From Lysobacterales bacterium (GTDB taxonomy: Bacteria; Pseudomonadota; Gammaproteobacteria; Xanthomonadales; Xanthomonadaceae): DNA of 12,365 nt. The position numbers were made by a program, and so were the translations under genes. The DNA is taken from NCBI GenBank assembly GCA_015655035.1, contig JAATFS010000081.1, forward strand, positions 1-12,365. The letters are read 5' to 3'. Below the pieces are notes generated by a model. It saw only the letters and a list, made by a program, of their open reading frames with translations, had not been told where the DNA came from and ran no database searches. This document shows, one piece after another, positions 7,218-12,365 of the stretch. Position 1 is the stretch's first letter. Each line of letters opens with the position of its first letter.

Positions 7218-8126
7218 ATGTTCTTCCGTAATCTGACTTTCTTCCGCTTTCCTACCACCCTGGACTTCTCCGAAATCGACAAGGCATTGCCGCAGGTGCA
7301 GCTCAAGCCTGTCGGTCCGCTGGAAATGACTTCGCGCGGCTTCATCTCGCCGTTCGGTCGCGACGAGCAGGAAGTGCTGTCGCACCGTCTCGGCGATTTC
7401 CTGTGGCTCACCGTTGGCGGCGAGGATAAGATCCTGCCCGGCTCGGTGGTCAACGACCTGCTCGAACGCAAGGTCGCCGAGATCGAGGAGAAAGAGGGCC
7501 GCCGGCCCGGCGGCAAGGCCCGCAAGCGTCTCAAGGACGACCTGATCCACGAGTTGTTGCCGCGCGCCTTCGTCAAGTCCTCGCGCACCGATGCGGTGCT
7601 CGATCTGAAGCACGGCTACGTCTTCGTCAACAGCTCCAGCCGCAAGAGCGGCGAGAACGTGATGTCGGAGATCCGTGGCGCGCTCGGCAGCTTCCCAGCC
7701 TTGCCGCTGAATGCGGAAGTGGCGCCGCGCTCCATCCTCACCGGCTGGATCGCCGGCGAGCCGCTTCCGGAAGGCCTGAGCCTGGGCGAAGAATGCGAGA
7801 TGAAGGATCCGATCGAAGGCGGCGCGGTGGTCAAGTGCCAGCACCAGGAACTGCGGGGCGACGAGATCGACAAGCACCTGGAAGCAGGCAAGCAGGTGAC
7901 CAAGCTGGCGCTGGTGCTGGATGACCATTTGTCCTTCGTGCTCGGCGATGACCTGATCGTGCGCAAGCTCAAGTTCCTCGACGGTGCCATCGACCAGCTC
8001 GAGAACACCGACGATGGCGGCGCGCGCGCCGAGATGGACGCCCAGTTCGCACTGATGAGCGCTGAAGTGCAGCGTTTGTTCCTGCTGCTCGAAGACGCGC
8101 TGAAGCTGAGCAAGGCCGACGCTTGA
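7218..8126 (+). CDS. rdgC: Recombination-associated protein RdgC
   Basis: RdgC is a ring-shaped, nucleoid-associated DNA-binding protein that restrains RecA filament formation and is important when replication restart is impaired. The 302-aa product starts MFFRNLTFFRF, the typical RdgC opening, and its length equals the usual 300-305 aa. Recognisable blocks are EMTSRGFISPFGR (about 36-48), LPGSVVNDLLERKVAEIEEKEGRRPGGKARKRLKDDLIHELLPRAF (about 74-119, lysine/arginine-rich and conserved), SSSRKSGENVMSEIRGALGSFP (about 139-160) and the C-terminal DLIVRKLKFLD. ATG 7218 is the only sensible start; I see no Shine-Dalgarno before it (tcccggatcctag). The gene sits between ttcA and a metallopeptidase gene on the same strand. 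Its own promoter is not clear; tgccTACCCT at 7183-7192 is a weak candidate. Confidence 0.95.
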   Translation: MFFRNLTFFRFPTTLDFSEIDKALPQVQLKPVGPLEMTSRGFISPFGRDEQEVLSHRLGDFLWLTVGGEDKILPGSVVNDLLERKVAEIEEKEGRRPGGKARKRLKDDLIHELLPRAFVKSSRTDAVLDLKHGYVFVNSSSRKSGENVMSEIRGALGSFPALPLNAEVAPRSILTGWIAGEPLPEGLSLGEECEMKDPIEGGAVVKCQHQELRGDEIDKHLEAGKQVTKLALVLDDHLSFVLGDDLIVRKLKFLDGAIDQLENTDDGGARAEMDAQFALMSAEVQRLFLLLEDALKLSKADA

Positions 8127-8157
8127 GCCAAGGTGACATCGGCCACTCGGCTGGCGC

Positions 8158-8163
8158 TATGCT
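8158..8163 (+). promoter_or_regulatory. Candidate -10 box (TATGCT) of the YgjP-like gene, leaderless geometry
   Basis: TATGCT ends 9 nt before the ATG at 8173, the same distance as at ttcA. A gtgaca hexamer (8133-8138, 5/6 match to TTGACA) lies 19 nt upstream. No Shine-Dalgarno is present, so the transcript is probably leaderless or nearly so. The box follows the rdgC stop by about 30 bp. Confidence 0.5.
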
Positions 8164-8172
8164 GTGCCCATC

Positions 8173-8973
8173 ATGCTCAAATCGCTCCGTCGCCTGATCG
8201 CGCCGTCTCCGCAGGGGGTCGAGCGCGATAGCGTCTGGTTGCAATTGGACGACCGCGTAGTGGAGGTGCTGCGCGTGCGCAATCCACGCGCGCGCCGGAT
8301 CAAGCTGAGCGTGGACGAGCGCGGGGCGCGGCTGACCCTGCCGCTGCGCGCAAGCCTGGTCGCCGGTGAGCGCTTCCTGCAGGAGCATCGCGACTGGCTG
8401 AACAAGCAGCTATTGCAATACCAGCAGGCCGACGCGTTGCCGGGATTGCAGCGGGGCCAGCCGGCGCAGTTGCCATTGCGCGGCGAACTATTGCGACTGC
8501 ACTGGCACCAAGGTCGGTATGCGCGGCTGGAGATCGATGCCGAGGGCGCGCACTTCCAGTTGCCGGCGCGCGCGAGCGAACTGGCGCTGCGGCGCACGCT
8601 GCGCGATTTCTACGAATCGCAGGCACGCGCCGACGTCGGCCGTTGGCTGCCGAAGTACCTGCCCACGCTGCCGCGCGCCCCGGCGCGACTGCGGCTGAAG
8701 GTGATGTCCTCGCAATGGGGCTCATTGGCGCCGGATGGTTCGATGGCGCTCGACCTGGCGCTGGTGCTGGGCCGTTCTTCGGCGTTCGAGTATGTGCTGG
8801 TGCACGAACTCTGCCATCTGATCCAGGCCAATCACTCGGCCGCGTTCTGGCGCGAAGTCGAGCAGCGCTTCCCGCATTGGCAGGACGAGCGCGATTACTT
8901 CCATCAGCAAGGCCGCCAGCTGAAAGCGCAATTGCGCCGGCTGCTGGCGGCCGCTCCGTCGGAATCGGAGTAG
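8173..8973 (+). CDS. YgjP-like (M48-type) zinc metallopeptidase
   Basis: The 266-aa product belongs to the YgjP-like/DUF45 metallopeptidases. The signature is near the C-terminus: VHELCHLIQANHSAAFW, with the HExxH motif (His211, Glu212, His215) and the NHS histidine (221) as presumed zinc ligands and base. Upstream, LKVMSSQWGSLAPDGSMALDLAL (about 175-197) is the family's usual RWGSxxxxGxIxLN block; here Arg is Gln and Asn is Asp. The N-terminus carries VRNPRARRIKLSVDERG-ARLTLP, like the family's R-(S/A)RR-xxxLRV-xxxG opening. Physiological substrates are not known. I prefer ATG 8173 to GTG 8164, which would sit directly against the probable -10 box. An intrinsic terminator follows 2 nt after the stop, and the Ndh gene converges from the right. 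Confidence 0.9.
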   Translation: MLKSLRRLIAPSPQGVERDSVWLQLDDRVVEVLRVRNPRARRIKLSVDERGARLTLPLRASLVAGERFLQEHRDWLNKQLLQYQQADALPGLQRGQPAQLPLRGELLRLHWHQGRYARLEIDAEGAHFQLPARASELALRRTLRDFYESQARADVGRWLPKYLPTLPRAPARLRLKVMSSQWGSLAPDGSMALDLALVLGRSSAFEYVLVHELCHLIQANHSAAFWREVEQRFPHWQDERDYFHQQGRQLKAQLRRLLAAAPSESE

Positions 8974-8975
8974 CG

Positions 8976-8992
8976 ACCCGGCGCGGGTTTTT
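8976..8992 (+). terminator. Intrinsic terminator of the ttcA-rdgC-YgjP block
   Basis: Two bases after the TAG stop, ACCCG (8976-8980) pairs with CGGGT (8984-8988) around GCG and runs into TTTTT (8988-8992). This is a standard Rho-independent layout on the plus strand. A larger stem, CCCGGCG (8977-8983) with CGCCGGG (8993-8999), can form instead and may act for the opposite strand. Confidence 0.75.
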
Positions 8993-8999
8993 CGCCGGG

Positions 9000-9028
9000 C
9001 GACCTGCGGCTTCAAACGATGCAGGTCG
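9000..9028. repeat. Inverted repeat in the convergent gap before ndh
   Basis: CGACCTGC (9000-9007) and GCAGGTCG (9021-9028) form a perfect 8-bp stem with a 13-nt loop, directly beside the terminator. On the minus strand it would lie about 105 nt past the ndh stop, a possible 3' structure of that transcript. No T-run follows it. The remaining gap 9029-9133 shows no gene I can support. Confidence 0.4.
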
Positions 9029-9133
9029 AGAGCCGTCGCCCCTCAACGTGCATGAACGCCCCAAGGCACCTGCCTGCCGAAGCCGCCTGCGTATCGGCGG
9101 CGTGCTGCTGTTCGCGCCGGGCCCGGCAATCGT

Positions 9134-10453
9134 TCAATCCATGCGGATCCGTGGCTGCACCAACGCATTGATGCGCTCGGCCGCCCACAACACCAGGCAA
9201 CGCCACAGCCCGTGCAGTTCGAGTTGATGCCGTCGATAGATCCAGGCGTGACTGAGCTGCGCAAAGCGGCCCTTGATGAATCCGCCCTTGAAGAAGCCAA
9301 GCCGCCCCAAGGTGCCGAATGCGTTGTAGTCACTCAACGAAACCAGTGCGCCGAAATCGCGGAACTCGAAAGGCGGGATCGCTTGGCCATCGAGCCAGCG
9401 AGGCAGATGCTTCATCAGATGCAGAGCCTGCTGATTGGCCACCTGGGCCGTGGCGGGCAGCGGGCGCGCCTGTCCTGCGGGTTGCAGGCAGGCGCAATCG
9501 CCCAAGGCGAAGATAGTGTCTTCGCCGACTACTTGCAGCGAAGACGAGACATGCAGTTGCCCTGCGCCGTTGGTTTCCAGGCCGCTCAGTGCGGTGAGCG
9601 CACTGGAGGCCTTCACGCCCGCGGCCCAGACCTTCAAGGTGGCAGGCACCAACTCGCCGTCGGCCAGGCGGAAGCCTGCGCGCTCGGCACCGACGACCTT
9701 CACGCCCGTGCGCACCTCGACGCCGAGCCGACGCAATTGGGCCGTAGCCGACTCCGCGACTCTTTCCGGAAACGCACCCAAAATTCGTTCGGCGCCTTCC
9801 ATCAGGGTGAGTTTCAGCGTCCGCTGCACGCCGGGGACGGAATAACCGTAGCCGTCCGCCAACTGCTGCGCGCGGCTGAGTTCGGCGGCCAGCTCGACGC
9901 CGGTGGCACCGCCGCCAACGATCGCGATGTCCAGAACGTCGCCTTCCATTACGCAGCGCGCGGCATGCGCGCGCAATTGCTCGTTGAAGCCTTCGGCCTG
10001 GCGCTGGCTGTCGATGAAATGGCAGTGCTCGGTGACGCCCGGCGTCCCGAAATCGTTGGCGCAACTGCCAAATGCGAGGATGAGCACGTCGTAATCGAGC
10101 CAGCGGGTATCCATGATCCGCTCGCCCGCCACGTCCATGGGCGCCAGGCAGATGCGTTGCTGCGCCCGATCCAGATCGCAGACCGCACCGGGAACGTATT
10201 CGAAGTGGTGGGAAAGCGCATGGGCCAGGAACTTTATTTCCTGCTGGTGTATATCCCAGGTGCCGGCGGCGAACGTATGCAGCATCGGTTTCCATACGTG
10301 CGTCGGGCCGCGATCCACCAACGTGACACGTGCCAACGATTTGCGCCCGAGGTGCTCGCCGAGATAGCTGGCGAGGGAAAGCCCGGCAACGCCGCCCCCG
10401 ACGATGCAGATTCTGGGTCGATCGGCGGTACCGCCAGGGAGACGAGTGGTCAT
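9134..10453 (-). CDS. ndh: Type II NADH:quinone oxidoreductase (NDH-2)
   Basis: NDH-2 is a single-subunit, non-proton-pumping flavoprotein on the inner face of the cytoplasmic membrane that passes electrons from NADH to quinone. The 439-aa product has both Rossmann folds: FAD site ICIVGGGVAGLSLA (15-28) and NAD site IAIVGGGATGVELAAEL (176-192). It also has the third FAD motif TIFALGDCA (313-321) and the quinone-side motif AQVANQQ (336-342). HVWKPMLHTFAAGT (52-65) is typical of NDH-2. The C-terminal basic/aromatic part (FFKGGFIKGRF, IYRRHQLELHGLWRCLVLW) suits peripheral membrane attachment. Length matches E. coli Ndh (434 aa). The ATG at 10453 has AAGGA 7 nt upstream. It is the last of three minus-strand genes, but a 202-bp gap with a strong hairpin separates it from the GFA gene, so it may be transcribed on its own. 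Confidence 0.92.
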   Translation of the reverse strand: MTTRLPGGTADRPRICIVGGGVAGLSLASYLGEHLGRKSLARVTLVDRGPTHVWKPMLHTFAAGTWDIHQQEIKFLAHALSHHFEYVPGAVCDLDRAQQRICLAPMDVAGERIMDTRWLDYDVLILAFGSCANDFGTPGVTEHCHFIDSQRQAEGFNEQLRAHAARCVMEGDVLDIAIVGGGATGVELAAELSRAQQLADGYGYSVPGVQRTLKLTLMEGAERILGAFPERVAESATAQLRRLGVEVRTGVKVVGAERAGFRLADGELVPATLKVWAAGVKASSALTALSGLETNGAGQLHVSSSLQVVGEDTIFALGDCACLQPAGQARPLPATAQVANQQALHLMKHLPRWLDGQAIPPFEFRDFGALVSLSDYNAFGTLGRLGFFKGGFIKGRFAQLSHAWIYRRHQLELHGLWRCLVLWAAERINALVQPRIRMD

Positions 10454-10599
10454 GGGTGATTCCTTGGAACTGTGTTGCCGAGTCCTGATGCAGCGATGGA
10501 CCTACTGGGGAAAGAAGAAACGCCAGGCCACACGCCGCCCAGCCCGGCGCGCTGTGTTCCGGGAGATGCTGGAAGCTGATCGATGCGTGGAAGCCCGAT

Positions 10600-10641
10600 G
10601 CTCGGATCGGGCACCCGGTATTCGGGCCGCCCGCTCCGAGC
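10600..10641 (-). terminator. Composite 42-nt stem-loop behind the GFA gene
   Basis: Three nested stems stack: GCTCGGA (10600-10606) with TCCGAGC (10635-10641), CGGGC (10608-10612) with GCCCG (10629-10633), and CCCG (10614-10617) with CGGG (10623-10626) around gtatt. That is 16 base pairs with one mismatch and one small bulge. It begins 14 nt past the GFA stop on the minus strand. No T-run follows (atcgggcttcc). GCCCGAT (10593-10599) with ATCGGGC (10606-10612) is a competing stem. It is probably a transcript end or processing structure, or an intergenic repeat. Confidence 0.5.
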
Positions 10642-10655
10642 GTTCGTCAGACGCG

Positions 10656-11075
10656 TCAGCCGGTGGGCATGCGTGCAAAACGCGGCACGTCCTGCAGCGA
10701 GAAGGGCCAATCCAGCGCGCTATCGCAGAATATCTGGATCTGCGGCGCAGGTGCCCCGCCGTCGAGCAGGCCGGATTTGATCAGGCGGAATCCGGTCGCG
10801 GCCGACGCCGCAGACGCCGTTTCGATCGGCGATCCGCAACGCGGGCAGAATATCCGCTGCACCGGTTGGCCCTGGTCGTTTGCATCGTTGAATGTCGCGA
10901 GCTGGCCCTCGACTTCCACGTCTGCGGCCGGTGCCATCAGCACGGTGGAATACGCCGAGCCGGTTTGCTTCTGGCAGTGCGTGCAGTGGCAGATGGCGGA
11001 CATGGCGCCATCGCGGGGCAGCTTCACGCGGACGCTGCCGCATAGGCAGGAGCCGTGGTAATTGGAATCGGTCAT
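10656..11075 (-). CDS. GFA-family (Mss4-like) zinc protein
   Basis: The family is named after glutathione-dependent formaldehyde-activating enzyme, though most members have no proven activity. The 139-aa product has the seven family cysteines: Cys10 and Cys12 (GSCLCGSVR), Cys29, Cys31 and Cys34 (CHCTHCQKQTGS) and Cys77 and Cys80 (FCPRCGSPI). They form the two zinc-binding clusters of this beta-sheet fold. The length is normal (about 120-160 aa). The protein is cytoplasmic by lack of any signal or membrane segment. The ATG at 11075 has only a poor binding site. It follows the alcohol dehydrogenase gene by 81 bp on the same strand, with a 9-bp hairpin between them. A joint role in aldehyde or glutathione-adduct handling is inference from this proximity only. 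Confidence 0.9.
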   Translation of the reverse strand: MTDSNYHGSCLCGSVRVKLPRDGAMSAICHCTHCQKQTGSAYSTVLMAPAADVEVEGQLATFNDANDQGQPVQRIFCPRCGSPIETASAASAATGFRLIKSGLLDGGAPAPQIQIFCDSALDWPFSLQDVPRFARMPTG

Positions 11076-11104
11076 TTGCTGGAGTCTCTGTGTCGATACG
11101 TCCT

Positions 11105-11129
11105 GCCGGGATCTGTCGATGATCCCGGC
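11105..11129. repeat. Perfect 9-bp stem-loop between the alcohol dehydrogenase and GFA genes
   Basis: GCCGGGATC (11105-11113) and GATCCCGGC (11121-11129) are perfect inverted copies around a 7-nt loop. On the minus strand the stem starts 27 nt past the dehydrogenase stop and ends 29 nt before the GFA start. No T-run follows on either strand, so it is more likely an mRNA-stabilising or processing structure, or a binding site, than a terminator. Confidence 0.5.
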
Positions 11130-11156
11130 GTGCTGAAGCAGGATGGGCGATACCGA

Positions 11157-12284
11157 TCAGGCGGATGCGCCGATGCGCACGATGGGCTTGAGGGTGATGC
11201 CCTTTTCGCTGTCGTGCGCGGCTTCGTTGATCTGTTCGAAGGGATAGAACTTCACCAGCTTGTCGAACGCGAAGCGGCCTTGCATGTACAGGTCGACCAG
11301 CTTGGGAATGAAGATGTCGGGAATGCTGTCGCCGCCCAGAACCCCGTGCACGTGCTTGCTGCTCATCAGCAGGTCGTTGATGTCCAGCGCCACGGTTGCG
11401 CCCGGCTTGGAAATGCCCAGCACGGCGCAATGCCCGCGCGAGCGCAATGCGTCCACGGCGTTGCGCAGTACTTCCGGACGACCCGTTGCCTCGACCGAGA
11501 AATCCACGCCGGCTCCGGTAAGTTCGCGAATGACCTGGACGGGATTGTCGCTGCTGCTGTTGACGATGTGGGTGGCGCCGAGGCTCTTTGCCAATTCCAG
11601 GCGGGCGGGCACGACATCCACGGCGATGATGGTGGAGGCGCCGGCGACTTGTGCGGCCAGGACCGCGCTCAGTCCCACCGCTCCCGCACCGAACACGGCG
11701 ATCGTCGAGCCCGGCGTTACCTTGAGCGAGTTGAGCACCGCGCCGGCACCGGTCATGATCCCACAGCCCAATGGGCCAAGCAGCTCCAGCGGGGCATCCT
11801 TGCGGACCTTCACCACGTTGCGCTCGCCGGCCACGGCGAATCCACCGAACGAGGACTGGCCGAAGAAGCGGTCGTGCAGCTCCTGTCCGGAATGGCTGTG
11901 CACCGCATGCGAGCCATCCAGCCGACACCCGGAGAAATTGAGCGCGAGCGTGTTCTCGCAGCTCAACGGCGCACCGTCCTGGCAGGGAGGACAGAGGCCG
12001 CACGACAGCGGGCTCAGAACCACGTGATCGCCAGGAACGACCTTGCGCACACTGTCGCCGACCGCTTCGACCACGCCTGCGCCTTCGTGTCCAAGGACGA
12101 TCGGCTGCGGCACCGGCAGATCCCCGTCGCGGGCGACCATGTCGGTGTGGCAAATGCCGGTCGCCACGATGCGAACAACGACCTCGTTGTGCTGCGGTTT
12201 GCCGAGGGACACCTGTTCCAGCTCGAATCGTCCGCCTTTTGCTCGAACGACGGCGGCCGGGAAAGTCTTCTCTGCAACGCTCAT
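11157..12284 (-). CDS. Zinc-dependent alcohol dehydrogenase, NAD-type, aryl-alcohol-dehydrogenase-like
   Basis: This medium-chain dehydrogenase interconverts an alcohol and its aldehyde with NAD. The 375-aa product has the catalytic zinc ligands Cys45 (TGICHTD), His66-Glu67 (LGHEGAG) and Cys174 (PLGCGIMTGAGA). The structural-zinc cysteines are 95, 98, 101 and 109, in a SCGLCPPCQ...SC layout. The coenzyme site is FGAGAVG (198-204), with Asp223 at the end of the second strand favouring NAD over NADP. FGQSSFGGFAVAGERNVVKV and the C-terminal GVLGGDSIPDIFIPKLVDLYMQGRF resemble aryl/benzyl alcohol dehydrogenases rather than the class III formaldehyde enzyme; the substrate is inference. The ATG at 12284 has a strong AGGAG site 5 nt upstream, and a TCTAAT box lies about 20 nt before it. 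It opens a minus-strand series with the GFA and ndh genes. Confidence 0.93.
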   Translation of the reverse strand: MSVAEKTFPAAVVRAKGGRFELEQVSLGKPQHNEVVVRIVATGICHTDMVARDGDLPVPQPIVLGHEGAGVVEAVGDSVRKVVPGDHVVLSPLSCGLCPPCQDGAPLSCENTLALNFSGCRLDGSHAVHSHSGQELHDRFFGQSSFGGFAVAGERNVVKVRKDAPLELLGPLGCGIMTGAGAVLNSLKVTPGSTIAVFGAGAVGLSAVLAAQVAGASTIIAVDVVPARLELAKSLGATHIVNSSSDNPVQVIRELTGAGVDFSVEATGRPEVLRNAVDALRSRGHCAVLGISKPGATVALDINDLLMSSKHVHGVLGGDSIPDIFIPKLVDLYMQGRFAFDKLVKFYPFEQINEAAHDSEKGITLKPIVRIGASA

Positions 12285-12305
12285 GGTGTCTCCTGGTAGG
12301 TGTTC

Positions 12306-12327
12306 ATTAGAAATGCGGATGTTCCGC
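12306..12327 (-). promoter_or_regulatory. Candidate promoter and operator of the alcohol dehydrogenase gene
   Basis: On the minus strand TCTAAT (12306-12311, 5/6 match to TATAAT) ends 21 nt before the ATG. Just upstream, GCGGA and TCCGC (12315-12327) form a perfect inverted repeat with a 3-nt centre, placed where a repressor or activator could act within the spacer. No good -35 hexamer is visible. The regulator, if any, would be outside the window. Confidence 0.35.
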
Positions 12328-12365
12328 GTTCGGCTGCATCGCGCGTGGGTCCGGCGCCTGATGGG

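Noticed and set aside
6675..7928. 417-codon minus-strand open frame across ttcA and rdgC
   Set aside because: It is antisense to two firmly identified genes, its translation has no recognisable motif, and long open antisense frames are expected in GC-rich DNA with strong third-position bias.
9212..10459. 415-codon plus-strand open frame opposite ndh
   Set aside because: It is the antisense shadow of ndh; composition is Gln/Arg/Ala-rich with no family pattern.
10720..12153. 477-codon minus-strand frame spanning the dehydrogenase and GFA genes in another phase
   Set aside because: Very Arg/Gly-rich, overlaps two real genes on the same strand in the wrong frame, and shows no domain.
11055..12299. 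414-codon plus-strand open frame opposite the alcohol dehydrogenase
   Set aside because: It is the antisense shadow of a gene whose zinc and NAD motifs are all intact on the minus strand.

Overview
The window is GC-rich, with long non-coding-strand open frames, and carries ordinary chromosomal genes of a gammaproteobacterium. The mix points to Xanthomonadales (Lysobacter/Xanthomonas-like): a large TonB-dependent receptor with an EIKVTGSRI-type start to its plug, TtcA followed by RdgC, a YgjP-like peptidase, and apparently leaderless genes with a TAnnnT box just before the start codon. This placement is inference from gene content and style, not a database result. I see no tRNA, rRNA, CRISPR array, transposase, phage or integron gene.

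Layout: (1) 3-143, the C-terminus of an unidentified plus-strand protein. (2) 310-4872, four minus-strand genes. Read from right to left they are dps, a DUF1345 membrane protein 7 bp after it, a TonB-dependent receptor with its own upstream region, and a small DUF465 (YdcH-like) protein. (3) 5132-8973, four plus-strand genes: an LLM-class flavin oxidoreductase, ttcA, rdgC and a YgjP-like zinc metallopeptidase, closed by a terminator at 8976-8992. (4) 9134-12284, three minus-strand genes, from right to left a zinc alcohol dehydrogenase of the aryl-alcohol type, a GFA-family zinc protein and a type II NADH dehydrogenase. Block 2 and block 3 diverge at about 4873-5131; block 3 and block 4 converge at about 8974-9133.

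How the genes fit together: Dps (iron storage and DNA protection) probably shares a transcript with the DUF1345 membrane protein. TtcA (tRNA C32 thiolation) and RdgC (RecA modulation) are housekeeping genes. The alcohol dehydrogenase and GFA protein are a plausible alcohol/aldehyde-handling pair; the NADH it makes could be reoxidised by Ndh, but this link is inference from proximity.

I found no convincing undescribed system. The items most worth a second look are the odd 5' end of the TonB receptor gene (no in-frame ATG before its signal peptide), a 42-nt composite hairpin behind the GFA gene, the mutually exclusive hairpins before ttcA, the repeated leaderless-promoter geometry, the dps-DUF1345 pairing, and an 11-G homopolymer.
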